Translations under genes and position numbers: made by a program
Source: CAZCTC01 sp964501335
Lineage (GTDB): Bacteria; Chloroflexota; Anaerolineae; B4-G1; SLSP01
Length of the DNA: 64,000 nt
Assembly: GCA_964501335.1 (NCBI GenBank)
Contig: CAZCTC010000040.1
Coordinates: 7,153-71,152 of the forward strand
Direction of reading: 5' to 3'
Shown here: positions 53,669-62,044 of the stretch, one piece after another
Numbering within the stretch: position 1 is the first letter of the stretch
Layout: the number at the start of each line of letters is the position of its first letter
The notes under the pieces: generated by a model
Told to the model about the DNA's origin: nothing
Seen by the model: only the letters and a program-made list of their open reading frames with translations
Database searches by the model: none

Positions 53669-53742
53669 TGATCTCAGAAGTTGTATTTTGGGGATCTGGT
53701 CAGGTTGTGTGGGTGGTAAAAATTTTTTCAGGAGGATGATGG

Positions 53743-55122
53743 ATGGCATCGCAGAAGCCCGAGGGGTTGAGGACGTTCTATACGGTATGGACGGGGCAGC
53801 TGGTCTCGTTTGTGGGGTCGGAGCTGTTCTGGTTTGCGGTAGGGGTCTGGCTTTATCAGAAGACTGATTCCGTGCTGTTGTTTACCTTGATTGTGTTGTT
53901 CGATATGTTGCCGGGGATGTTGTTGGGGCCGTATGCCGGCGCGATTGCGGATCGCAAAAACCGGCGCTGGTTGATGATTTTAGGAGATTGCGGGGCCGGA
54001 TTGAGTTCGTTGATTATCGCGACGATTATCTGGACCGATGCGTCGTACTGGTTTATTTTCCCGGCGCTGGTGTTGGGGTCGATTTCGGCGGCGTTCCAGT
54101 TTGCGGCCTATGACGCTTCGATTGTGATGATGGTGCCGAAGGAGCAGTTGGGACGGGTCAATGGGTTCTTGCAGTTTGCTCCGGCGTTCACCCGGGTGGT
54201 GGGGCCGATCATGGCCGGCGCTTTGTTGAACTGGAATATGGTGGGATTCACCGGATTGGTGATGATTGACTTCGGGACTTTCCTGTTCGCCATTGCGACG
54301 TTGTTGATGGTGACGATTCCGCAGCCGCCGCCCGTGAATGAGACGCATGAGGAAGAGGAATCGGTGTGGCAGACGGTGCAGGCGGGGTTCAAGTATCTGG
54401 GCGACCGCAAGGCGCTGTTGATGTTGATCGCCTATTTCTTTTTCTTCGTGGCATTCACCAGCATTGCGAGTACATTGTTGAATCCGTTGGTGTTGTCGAC
54501 GCTGGCCAATCCCGGCGATAAGTTTTTGTTGGGGTTGCCGGGATCGGCGGGCGGGATTGCAATGATCCTGGGCAGTATGGCGTTGGGGGCCTGGGCAGGG
54601 CCGAAGAGCAAAAGCCGGGCGCTTTTTACTTTTTCGTTGATCCTGGGGCCGGCGATGATCCTGTGCGGCGTCTTCCCTTCGGTCTACGTGATTGCGGTAG
54701 GGTATTTTGTGTACAGCTTCTGCCTGCCGTTTATCAATACCATGCTGGCGATGACCTTGCAGACCAAGATCGAGCCGGCGCGGCAGGGTGTGGTGATGGG
54801 GACGGCGGGAACGCTGACGCAGATCAGCAAACCGGTGACTATTTTATTGATCGGGATTCTGGCGGACAATGTTTTCGAACCGTTGATGAAGGCGGAAGGT
54901 GCGCTGGCCGGGAGCCTGGGACAGGTGCTGGGAACGGGGACGGGCCGCGGTATCGGGTTAATGTATCTGATTTTCGGCTTCTGTGTGTTGGGGCTGGCGG
55001 TCTGGGGTTTCCTGAATCCGCGGTTGAACCGGTTGGATGAGGAGTTGCCCGATATGCTGCCGGGTGAGGATGAGGCGGTGGCGGAGCCGGTGGTGGAACA
55101 GGCTGCCGAAGCGGCGGCGTAG
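53743..55122 (+). CDS. MFS exporter (EntS/MFS_3 type)
   Basis: 459 residues with about twelve hydrophobic segments. The opening LRTFYTVWTGQLVSFVGSEL and the loop GAIADRKNRRWLMILGD after the second helix are typical of MFS_3 exporters related to the enterobactin exporter EntS. An acidic tail (about residues 430-459) follows. AGGAGG lies seven bases before ATG. Its place between the last NRPS gene and the MbtH-like gene suggests that it exports the peptide product through the inner membrane. The substrate is inferred from context only; proton antiport is expected for the family. No outer-membrane or ABC partner is visible nearby. Confidence 0.88.
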   Translation: MASQKPEGLRTFYTVWTGQLVSFVGSELFWFAVGVWLYQKTDSVLLFTLIVLFDMLPGMLLGPYAGAIADRKNRRWLMILGDCGAGLSSLIIATIIWTDASYWFIFPALVLGSISAAFQFAAYDASIVMMVPKEQLGRVNGFLQFAPAFTRVVGPIMAGALLNWNMVGFTGLVMIDFGTFLFAIATLLMVTIPQPPPVNETHEEEESVWQTVQAGFKYLGDRKALLMLIAYFFFFVAFTSIASTLLNPLVLSTLANPGDKFLLGLPGSAGGIAMILGSMALGAWAGPKSKSRALFTFSLILGPAMILCGVFPSVYVIAVGYFVYSFCLPFINTMLAMTLQTKIEPARQGVVMGTAGTLTQISKPVTILLIGILADNVFEPLMKAEGALAGSLGQVLGTGTGRGIGLMYLIFGFCVLGLAVWGFLNPRLNRLDEELPDMLPGEDEAVAEPVVEQAAEAAA

Positions 55123-55149
55123 GCATTTTTGCGGCAAGCCAAAGAAAGA

Positions 55150-55215
55150 CACCGCGGAGGCGCGGAGATCGCCGAGAGAGAAAAGAGGCTTGTTAAGCTT
55201 TTTCTCTGCGGTGAG
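55150..55215. repeat. CACCGCGGAGGCGCGGAG-type inverted repeat
   Basis: CACCGC and AGAGAGAAAA on the left are mirrored by TTTTTCTCT and GCGGTG on the right. It belongs to the same CGCAGAGA-type repeat class found inside A4 and A9. Confidence 0.65.
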
Positions 55216-55221
55216 TTTTGA

Positions 55222-55325
55222 GAGTTCCGCAAAGGGCTTTTGTTGGTAAAAGGCGACGCGCGGGATCGGAAGAGAGAGTTTTTTTGTTTGTTTTTTCGCG
55301 CGCATAAGAATGCGCGCGAAAAAAC
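55222..55325 (+). repeat. Composite intergenic repeat unit
   Basis: GAGTTCCGC, GACGCGCGGGA (55255-55265), GAGAGAGTTTTTTT and a perfect palindrome at 55290-55325 with arms GTTTTTTCGCGCGCAT and loop AAGA. It sits between the MFS and MbtH-like genes. Confidence 0.88.
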
Positions 55326-55386
55326 GGACTTTTTCCGATCGGTGGATAAAAACACATAAAAAATCAATGAGAGGGAGAGGGTGACG

Positions 55387-55590
55387 ATGGAGCAGAATGA
55401 CGATTCCATGCAGTACAAGGCGGTGATCAACCACGAGGAGCAGTATTCGATCTGGCCGGCGGATCGGGAGAATCCGTTGGGCTGGAAGGATGCGGGCAAG
55501 CAGGGGACGAAGGCGGAGTGTCTGGCCTATATTGAGTCGGTGTGGACGGATATGCGGCCGAAGAGTTTGCGGGAGGCGATGGGGGGGTAG
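55387..55590 (+). CDS. MbtH-like protein
   Basis: 67 residues. It carries the family signature: NHEEQYSIWP near the start, LGWKDAGKQGTKAECLAYIE in the middle and SVWTDMRPKSLRE at the end, with the invariant tryptophans in WP, GW and VWTD. MbtH-like proteins bind NRPS adenylation domains and are needed for folding or activity of many of them. The ATG at 55387 follows GAGAGGGAGAGGG; a GTG six bases earlier is also in frame. It is the last gene of the NRPS cluster before the terminator at 55852 and probably serves some of the ten A domains. Confidence 0.95.
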   Translation: MEQNDDSMQYKAVINHEEQYSIWPADRENPLGWKDAGKQGTKAECLAYIESVWTDMRPKSLREAMGG

Positions 55591-55639
55591 GAAAGAGAGA
55601 AGAAAGAGAGTGTCGCCGTGCCGGCTCTGGAAAAAGACT

Positions 55640-55675
55640 ATGTTTTGGCGCGCCTTCTGAGGCGCGCCAAAACAT
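55640..55675 (-). repeat. 36-base palindrome (reverse-oriented unit)
   Basis: The arms ATGTTTTGGCGCGCCT and AGGCGCGCCAAAACAT surround TCTG. Both flanks match those of the copy at 5917-5952. Confidence 0.87.
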
Positions 55676-55851
55676 CAACAAAACCCTCCATCCTGCGCGG
55701 CGCTGCCCCTCTCCCCAACCCCTCCCCCATGCAGTTGTACAGGTGCAGTGCGCTTTCAGGAGATTCGTTGTGAGGATACGTGGTCGGCATAGGAGTGAGG
55801 GGGAGGGGCTTCAGAAGATAATTTTCCGGTATAAACAACCAACAACTCAAG

Positions 55852-55884
55852 CGGGCTCTGTCGATGGACAGGGCCCGTTTTTAA
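55852..55884 (+). terminator. Intrinsic terminator of the NRPS cluster
   Basis: CGGGCTCTGTC, loop GATG, GACAGGGCCCG (one G-U pair), then TTTTT. It lies about 260 bases after the MbtH-like gene. Confidence 0.85.
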
Positions 55885-55938
55885 TGTAAGCGCCGTGAAA
55901 TATAGGATGGGGAATTTTTCGTACTGTAGGGGGACTAT

Positions 55939-55944
55939 GCTACA
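55939..55944 (+). promoter_or_regulatory. Possible -10 box of the DUF4240 gene
   Basis: TATGCTACAAT about 36 bases before the start. The -35 match is poor. Confidence 0.35.
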
Positions 55945-55979
55945 ATGGGGTTTTGCCCGGATTAAATTTGAGGAGGGAT

Positions 55980-56486
55980 GTGGATTTGGACGAGATGCTG
56001 TTTTGGTCGATTATTGAGACCGGCGGAGTGGGGATCGATGCGGATACGCAGCTGGATGCGGTGCGGGAGCGGTTGCTGGAGATGCCGGCGGTTGAGGTTA
56101 AGGAATTTCAGCGGTGGTTCAATAAGAAGATTGCGGATGCTTACACCTGGGATCTGTGGGGGGCGGCTTATTTGATCAATTCGGGCTGTTCGCCGGACGG
56201 GTTTATCTATTTTCGGGTGTGGTTGATCGGCAAAGGGGAGGCGGTCTATCGGGCGGCGCTGCGGACTCCGGACAGTCTGGCAGAGGTGGTCGATCCGAAT
56301 CGGGATGATTTTGAATCCGGGGCATTGTGGGAAGTGGCCGGCGAGGTGTATGAGGAACTGGCGGGGACGCCGTTGCCGGCGATGCAGATTTTCCAGCCGG
56401 GGGAGCCGCGCGGCAAGCGGTGGGATTATGAGGATGAGGGGGCGATGGCGCAGCGATTTCCGGAACTGGGAAAATTGTATTTGTAA
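55980..56486 (+). CDS. DUF4240-like protein
   Basis: About 168 residues. The pattern DEMLFWSII near the N-terminus, then DAYTWDLWGAAYLINSGCSP and DGFIYFRVWLIGKG, is the hallmark of DUF4240 proteins. The start is uncertain: AGGAGG at 55971-55976 is followed by GTG at 55980 and TTG at 55986, both in frame; an upstream TTG at 55953 precedes the ribosome site and is rejected. There is no signal peptide or membrane segment. The family's function is unknown; members are often found beside immunity or stress genes. It is separated from the NRPS cluster by a terminator and from the next operon by a promoter, so it probably stands alone. Confidence 0.8.
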   Translation: MDLDEMLFWSIIETGGVGIDADTQLDAVRERLLEMPAVEVKEFQRWFNKKIADAYTWDLWGAAYLINSGCSPDGFIYFRVWLIGKGEAVYRAALRTPDSLAEVVDPNRDDFESGALWEVAGEVYEELAGTPLPAMQIFQPGEPRGKRWDYEDEGAMAQRFPELGKLYL

Positions 56487-56490
56487 TGGG

Positions 56491-56520
56491 TTGACACTTC
56501 GGATATTATCCCGATAATAG
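56491..56520 (+). promoter_or_regulatory. Sigma70-like promoter of the swivelling-His operon
   Basis: TTGACA, 18 bases, TAATAG, starting just after the DUF4240 stop. A leader of about 185 bases follows before the start at 56712. Confidence 0.6.
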
Positions 56521-56711
56521 ATTTTATATAACCTTTCTTTTACCTCTTGGGTAGATCGTAAAGATCAGGTTAACCAACTCTTTTGTTTGAGGAGTGTGAG
56601 TTGATCCAGAATTAGAGAACAGCTGTGTAATGACAGCGAACCTGCATTGTGAAAGAACCTCCCGGGAAAGACTGTGTTGAATTTTGGGATCAAGCAAAGG
56701 AGCATGGTACC

Positions 56712-58358
56712 ATGACCGAATATCTGTTAAGCTGTCATAATAGCCAGGAATCCTCTGGTGTTTGCACTCCCCTTTCAATCACAAAACATGCTCAGGTTGA
56801 TGTCGAACTGGTTTGGCTGTTGCAGCAATTGGGCGGTAAACTGGACGATTTAGATCCCACGTTAAAGGCCCTGGAACAGATTGCCGGACGCCTGTACATC
56901 AATATCTCCTGGTATGCGAGGAATATGAGTGCAGTCTTGCCGACGGACCCCATTTCCATCGGCGTTCCTCCCCAGATTACAATGGCGATGTCAAAACCGC
57001 CGACCGGGCGTTTGCTCATGTTGCCCTCTCGTTTTTATCGGGCTTACCAAAACATGATCAAATTCCATAAGGAAAGATTCCCCGCGATTCTCAAGGAGCA
57101 GCGGGATCTGTATCAGGCGCTGCGACGGAATCCCTCCAATCCTCTTCCCCTGATCTGGCCGATTTTCGATCCCGAATTTGTCGACCGGGCCGACGATATT
57201 GAACGCGCCCGGGTTTTGTCGGCGATCATGGTGATGACCCTGGACAATGTGCTGCGCAAAAATACGCCGGATCTGATGGCTCTCTTTACCGGAAATGATA
57301 CTTCGACCTCATTGATCAGCCATCAGATTTGGGAGTTGCGCCAGATTGCGGAGAAGTGTGGGGAGCAGGTTCTGACGGCTCTGCGGCGGGGTGAGGCGGA
57401 TATCGAATTTTATAAGAAGTTGCCGGAAGCGGCGCCGTTATTGCAGGCCCTCCAGGTTTTCCTGGATAACTACGGCCATCGGGGGTTTATTTACGAGCTG
57501 GATTACGAATCTGAGCGGTTGGCCGATCGCACGGATCTGGTGATTCTGGCGATTGCCGGACAACTAAAAGAGGTGGAGTCTCCGGACAAGCGAACCCATG
57601 CGGTACGTTTGCCGGCGTTGGAATCTTTGGGGAAGATGGCGTATCCTTCCCGCAAGATCTGGGGCGGCTTCCTGGGGTGGGGGCAGCGGATGATTGCGAT
57701 GCGCGAGGATTTCAAGAGCACGCTCTCTCTCAATCATGCCATGGTGGGCCTGGCCAGCCGGATGCTGGCCCGACATTTTTACCCGCAAGAAGAAGACGAT
57801 CTGTTTATGTTCTATACGTGGCAGGAATTTCTGGCCTTTGGGCGGAGCCGGGGGAAAGAATGTCTGTCGTTGGAGACCATTTATCAACGGCGGGAAGAGT
57901 TGAAGCTTAATCGGATTCAACCGCCCCCTCCGGAAATGATCTGGTATGATCCTCAGACCCGTCACTGGCGCCAGGTGCCTGAGGTGCCTCAGCCTGAGGT
58001 GAGTTCGGAATCGATGACCCGCTTACAGGGGATTCCGGCCGGTGCCGGGAAGAGTATGGTTGAGGGGGTGGCCATCGTGACTAATGATCCCATCAAGGCG
58101 GCGCAATGGTTGTTGGAGCGAAGCGATGAGAATATTATTCTGGTAACTCGCTTAACCGATCCGGCCTGGTCCAGCCTTTTCCTGCAATTGACGGCGGTCG
58201 TTACCGAGATGGGCGGGGTGGTATCCCATGCGGCTATTGTCGCCCGTGAGAACGGCCTCCCGGCTGTGGTCGGGGTGTCGGAGGCGACCAAACATATTCG
58301 CAATGGGCAGCATTTACGGATCGACGGTATGACCGGGTTGATTGAGATTATGAACTGA
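56712..58358 (+). CDS. PEP-synthase-like swivelling-His protein without ATP-grasp domain, copy 1
   Basis: 548 residues. The start was chosen by alignment with the paralogue at 59409 (MTEYLLSCHN vs MTEWLLSGHN) and by AAAGGAG upstream; a GTG at 56649 would add 21 unmatched residues. The middle part carries FLDNYGHRGFIYELD, like the helical region between the ATP-binding and His domains of rifampin phosphotransferase and PEP-synthase-like proteins. The C-terminus (about 450-548) is the PEP-utiliser mobile domain with GGVVSHAAIVARENGLPAVVG, His near 505 being the expected phospho-carrier. The N-terminal ATP-grasp domain is absent and no separate gene for it is in the window. This recalls phenylphosphate synthase, where the functions are split over subunits. 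Substrate unknown. Confidence 0.85.
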   Translation: MTEYLLSCHNSQESSGVCTPLSITKHAQVDVELVWLLQQLGGKLDDLDPTLKALEQIAGRLYINISWYARNMSAVLPTDPISIGVPPQITMAMSKPPTGRLLMLPSRFYRAYQNMIKFHKERFPAILKEQRDLYQALRRNPSNPLPLIWPIFDPEFVDRADDIERARVLSAIMVMTLDNVLRKNTPDLMALFTGNDTSTSLISHQIWELRQIAEKCGEQVLTALRRGEADIEFYKKLPEAAPLLQALQVFLDNYGHRGFIYELDYESERLADRTDLVILAIAGQLKEVESPDKRTHAVRLPALESLGKMAYPSRKIWGGFLGWGQRMIAMREDFKSTLSLNHAMVGLASRMLARHFYPQEEDDLFMFYTWQEFLAFGRSRGKECLSLETIYQRREELKLNRIQPPPPEMIWYDPQTRHWRQVPEVPQPEVSSESMTRLQGIPAGAGKSMVEGVAIVTNDPIKAAQWLLERSDENIILVTRLTDPAWSSLFLQLTAVVTEMGGVVSHAAIVARENGLPAVVGVSEATKHIRNGQHLRIDGMTGLIEIMN

Positions 58359-58440
58359 GAAGGGGCGGCCCTTTTCGTCGATGAAATCGGGGGAGATGAG
58401 GCTGTTGTTGATGCAGCATGTCGGTTGAATAAGGAGAAGG

Positions 58441-59394
58441 ATGATGACACTGATGTCTGCATCGTTGACGGTGGATGATGAACAGACTCATTCTCTCCCC
58501 GATCATGAGTTGAATCGGGAAAGTTTCTATTTTGAGTTTGGAGATGCCGGCGGTCGATTGGGCGGAACGGTCTATGTCGGTGTGCGTCCTGCGCAAGGTT
58601 ATGCCGAAGGGTTTTGTTTTGTTCTGTTTGAAAAGCGGCGGATCTTTCTGTACAGGATTAAAGTGCCTCTGGATGAAGGGGCTACGCTTTTCAAGATGGG
58701 CGGAGTGCAGCAGGCGGTGGTCGTGCCTATGCTGGAATGGCATGTCCAGGCCGGCGGCGATTTTTTGGTTGTCGATCCTTATACCCTCATCCATGCCGAA
58801 TCAACTCCAACCGATACCCTACCTGTAAAGCTGGAATTCACCTTTAAGGGATTGGGGTCTATTTATGAATACCCACCCGATCCGAATTTTGTCCATATTG
58901 TGGGCGAGTCGCGACATTATGAACAGACGGGGCGGGTGGAGGGGCAGGTAGTTCTGGGAGAGGAGGTTTATCCTTTTGCCGGGTTCGGCGCTCGCGATCA
59001 TTCATGGGGAATCCGGGATTGGGCCAAATCCGGCAATGTGATGATGTATTTTGCGCAATTTGGAGCCCATTTTACAGTGGATGCATTTTGGGGGGAAAAT
59101 GAAGGCCGCGTTTTGACGAAAGGGTATATTTTTCAAGCGGGGCGCAATATTCCCCTCGTGGATTTTATTCCCACGGTGGAGTATGATCCCGAATCTCATT
59201 TGCCTGTTTCAGGCAGGGCGAGTCTGACGACTGAGGACGGACAACAATTTACAATCGAAGCAACGCCTCTTGTCGTGGCTCCGGTGATCATGAGCCAGGG
59301 TAATTTCCGAATGTTTTGGTTTGAGTGTTTTAGCCGTTTTACCTGTGGCGGTGAAACGGGTTACGGGATGTTTGAGATTACGCAGTTTCAATAG
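58441..59394 (+). CDS. Lipocalin-like protein (CrtC/AttH-like), copy 1
   Basis: 317 residues, no signal peptide, mostly predicted beta strand. The centre has HYEQTGRVEGQVVLGEE followed by GFGARDHSWGIRDW (about 180-193), a pattern I associate with the CrtC/AttH-like double beta-barrel superfamily (carotenoid hydratase, DUF7064/7065 proteins). These bind hydrophobic ligands; some are hydratases or cyclases. The conserved Arg-Asp-His-Ser-Trp block could be a ligand or catalytic site. AAGGAG precedes ATG by a few bases; two nearby in-frame ATGs (58444 and 58453) are alternatives. It is 82 bases after the swivelling-His gene and 14 before its paralogue, so it is probably in the same operon. Function unknown. 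Confidence 0.65.
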   Translation: MMTLMSASLTVDDEQTHSLPDHELNRESFYFEFGDAGGRLGGTVYVGVRPAQGYAEGFCFVLFEKRRIFLYRIKVPLDEGATLFKMGGVQQAVVVPMLEWHVQAGGDFLVVDPYTLIHAESTPTDTLPVKLEFTFKGLGSIYEYPPDPNFVHIVGESRHYEQTGRVEGQVVLGEEVYPFAGFGARDHSWGIRDWAKSGNVMMYFAQFGAHFTVDAFWGENEGRVLTKGYIFQAGRNIPLVDFIPTVEYDPESHLPVSGRASLTTEDGQQFTIEATPLVVAPVIMSQGNFRMFWFECFSRFTCGGETGYGMFEITQFQ

Positions 59395-59408
59395 AAGCGA
59401 GGTCCGAC

Positions 59409-61064
59409 ATGACAGAATGGTTGCTGAGTGGACACAATCCTCACGAGTCTTATGCTGAATCACGCCCCCTGACTATTACCACTTCGGTTGTTATGCAAGC
59501 TGATCAGTTCCATTGGTTTCTGGTCCAAATGTGTGGCGGCGATGAGTCGGATTTCGATCCCACCCTTTATTCATTGGTGGCGGTGCAGAACTGGGTTTAC
59601 ATCAATATGACCTATTATGCCCGCAATGCGGGGGTGGTTTTCCCCTTCGATCCGGCGTCGATGGGAGTGCCGGCGGAATATTTGAAGGTGGATGTTCCGA
59701 AAGCGCCGTTGGGGCGCCAGTTGATGATGCTGCCCCGGTTCCTGGGGATTTATCGGTGGTTGAGCGCTTTCCATAAGACGCTGCCGCCGATCGATCAGCG
59801 GCTGCGGTCGGCCTATTGGGAATTGCGCAATTCGAAAGATCCGCTGCCGTTGATCTGGTCGCTGTTTGCAGATGATCTGTACGAGCATGTGACCTTGAGC
59901 GGTCGGGCGCATGTGCTGTCGGCGCTGTTTATTATTGCGCTGGATGGGGCCATTCGGGGACAGGTGCCGGAGCTGGTCGATCTCTTTATGGGGCATGCAA
60001 CGACGACTTCGATGATCGGGCGGCGGCTCTGGGAGCTGCGGGGGATTGCCGAGAAGTGCGGGCCGGAGGTGGTGACGGCGTTGACGTCGCGGCGGCTGGA
60101 TTTGAATTATTACACCTCAATGCCGGCTGCGGCGCCTCTGGTCGCCGGGGTGGAGCAGTTCTTGAAGGACTACGGGCATCGGGGCTTTGAGTTCGAGATG
60201 GACTATGCAGCGGGGCGGCTGGCCGATCATCCGGAGCATGTGTTGATGGCGGTGGCGAGTCAGTTGCAGCGCACGAGTGAGACTCCGGAAGTGCGGGCCG
60301 GGCAGGCTCGCGAGAAGGCGACCGCGGCTTTGAAGAAGATGAATCCGTTGAAGCGGTTGCTCTGGGGCCGGATTCTGGGCTGGGGGCAAAAGTTGATCTC
60401 CTGGCGTGAGGATTCCAAGAGCAATCTGGCGCTGCAACGGGCTCTGCATGGTCGCGCCTCGCGCATTCTGACGCGGCATTTTTATCCCGATTTGCCCGAG
60501 GATTCGATGATGTTCTACACCTGGGAAGAATATGTGGAGTTCGGCAAAAGCCAGGGGCAGAAGAAGGTGTCCGCCGAGGTGCTCAATCAGCGCCGGGCTG
60601 AATTCGATCTCTATTTGAGCCAGACGCCGCCGGCTGAGTTGATCTGGTACAATCCGGAAACCCGACACTGGCGGTTGGCGGAAGTTGCCCAGGATAAGAA
60701 AGCGCAGGCGGATGACCAGGCCATTAAGGTTCTGAACGGGTTTGGGGTCAGTGCCGGACCGGGGGTGGTGGAAGGCGTCGCGATTGTGACGAACGATCCG
60801 GTGGATGCCGGGGAACGGTTGATGTCGCTGAAGGGACCGGCTATTCTGGTGACCCGGTTGACCGATCCCGCCTGGTCGAGCCTCTTTGCCGGATTGACGG
60901 CGGTGGTGACCGAATTGGGCGGCGTTATTTCCCATGCTTCGATTGTGGCGCGGGAGAACGGGCTGCCGGCGGTGGTGGGCGTGCCGGAAGCGACCAAATG
61001 GATTCGCAACGGGCAACGGTTGCGGATTAATGGGGCGACGGGTGTGGTGGAGATTATCGAGTAA
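59409..61064 (+). CDS. PEP-synthase-like swivelling-His protein without ATP-grasp domain, copy 2
   Basis: 551 residues, a clear paralogue of the protein at 56712 over its whole length. It has FLKDYGHRGFEFEMD in the middle domain and GGVISHASIVARENGLPAVVG at the C-terminus (His near 508). Like copy 1 it has no ATP-grasp domain. GAGG lies upstream of ATG, and the next gene starts 11 bases after its stop. The two copies differ throughout, so the duplication is not recent; both keep the active-site block, which suggests that both are functional. The members may act on different substrates or form a heteromer. The chemical reaction cannot be assigned from sequence. Confidence 0.85.
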   Translation: MTEWLLSGHNPHESYAESRPLTITTSVVMQADQFHWFLVQMCGGDESDFDPTLYSLVAVQNWVYINMTYYARNAGVVFPFDPASMGVPAEYLKVDVPKAPLGRQLMMLPRFLGIYRWLSAFHKTLPPIDQRLRSAYWELRNSKDPLPLIWSLFADDLYEHVTLSGRAHVLSALFIIALDGAIRGQVPELVDLFMGHATTTSMIGRRLWELRGIAEKCGPEVVTALTSRRLDLNYYTSMPAAAPLVAGVEQFLKDYGHRGFEFEMDYAAGRLADHPEHVLMAVASQLQRTSETPEVRAGQAREKATAALKKMNPLKRLLWGRILGWGQKLISWREDSKSNLALQRALHGRASRILTRHFYPDLPEDSMMFYTWEEYVEFGKSQGQKKVSAEVLNQRRAEFDLYLSQTPPAELIWYNPETRHWRLAEVAQDKKAQADDQAIKVLNGFGVSAGPGVVEGVAIVTNDPVDAGERLMSLKGPAILVTRLTDPAWSSLFAGLTAVVTELGGVISHASIVARENGLPAVVGVPEATKWIRNGQRLRINGATGVVEIIE

Positions 61065-61075
61065 AGGATAGGTTT

Positions 61076-62023
61076 ATGGCATCCATTGATGTTCCGCTGA
61101 CAGCCGATGATGAAGGTCTTCATGTTTTACCTGACGACTGGTTGAGTCGGGAGAGCCACTATTTTGGATTCTGGGATGCAAAGGAAAAGCTGTGGGTTAC
61201 GGTTTATGCGGGGATTCGACCGCAACAGAACTATGCCGAAGGGTTTTCCTTTGTGCTGTTGGCGGAACATCGGGTGCTTCTCTATCGTATCCGGCTGCCG
61301 TTGGAGGGCGAGACGGGGCTTTTTAAGATGGGCGGTTTGCAGCTGGAGACGGTCAAACCGTTAGAGGAATGGCGTATTCAGACTTGCGGCGATTTTATGG
61401 CGGCCGATCCTTATGCGCTTACAACTGCACCGGCGGCTCTGCCGGAAACGGTTCCGGTGCAGCTGGATTTCAATTTTCAGGGTGTGGGGCCTGCCTATGA
61501 ATATCCACCTGAGCCTTTTGTGAGGTTGAGCGGAAATGCGCGGCATTATGAGCAGGCCGGGCATACTGTAGGGCGGCTGGTGTTGGGGGATCAGACCTAT
61601 GCTATCGACGGATTCGGGGTGCGCGATCATTCCTGGGGGGTGCGCGATTGGACGAAAGCCGGGAATGCGTTGGTGGTGTATGCGCAATTCGGGTCGCATT
61701 TCACGGTCAATGCGCTCTGGGGGATGGACGGCGATGAGAGTTTGAGTACCGGTTATGTCTGGAAGGACGGCCGTAATATTTCGGTGGTGAAGTTTTCAGT
61801 GGAGATAGAAAGGGATCCGGATTCCAAATTCCCCACCCTTGTGCAGGGTTTCGTCACGTTGGAGGATGGGCAGGAGTTTTTAATTCTGGCCCGGCCGCTG
61901 GTCGTATTGCCGATCGTGATGAGTCAGGATAAATTCCGATTGTTCTGGTATGAATGTTTTTCTCATTTCACCTGCGGGGATGAAACGGGATATGGAGTTT
62001 TCCAGATTGCGCAAAAGGGATAG
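61076..62023 (+). CDS. Lipocalin-like protein (CrtC/AttH-like), copy 2
   Basis: 315 residues, paralogue of the protein at 58441, with GFGVRDHSWGVRDWTKAGNA at the matching place and the shared ending FTCGDETGYGVFQI. There is no signal peptide or membrane segment. An AAAGGA site precedes ATG. It is 11 bases after the second swivelling-His gene and 21 before the PAS-STAS gene, so the operon reading is strong. The repeated pairing of one swivelling-His protein with one lipocalin-like protein suggests that the two work on the same compound, perhaps phosphorylation followed by a hydration or isomerisation on a hydrophobic ligand; this is inference only. Confidence 0.65.
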   Translation: MASIDVPLTADDEGLHVLPDDWLSRESHYFGFWDAKEKLWVTVYAGIRPQQNYAEGFSFVLLAEHRVLLYRIRLPLEGETGLFKMGGLQLETVKPLEEWRIQTCGDFMAADPYALTTAPAALPETVPVQLDFNFQGVGPAYEYPPEPFVRLSGNARHYEQAGHTVGRLVLGDQTYAIDGFGVRDHSWGVRDWTKAGNALVVYAQFGSHFTVNALWGMDGDESLSTGYVWKDGRNISVVKFSVEIERDPDSKFPTLVQGFVTLEDGQEFLILARPLVVLPIVMSQDKFRLFWYECFSHFTCGDETGYGVFQIAQKG

Positions 62024-62044
62024 CAGTCAGTAAGGAGGAAGAGG

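Larger units (their letters stand above)
55591..55979. other. Intergenic region after the NRPS cluster
   Basis: 389 bases holding a reverse-oriented palindrome (55640-55675), a C-rich/G-rich inverted pair (about 55706-55728 with 55796-55810), a terminator and a weak promoter. No gene is seen. Confidence 0.7.
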
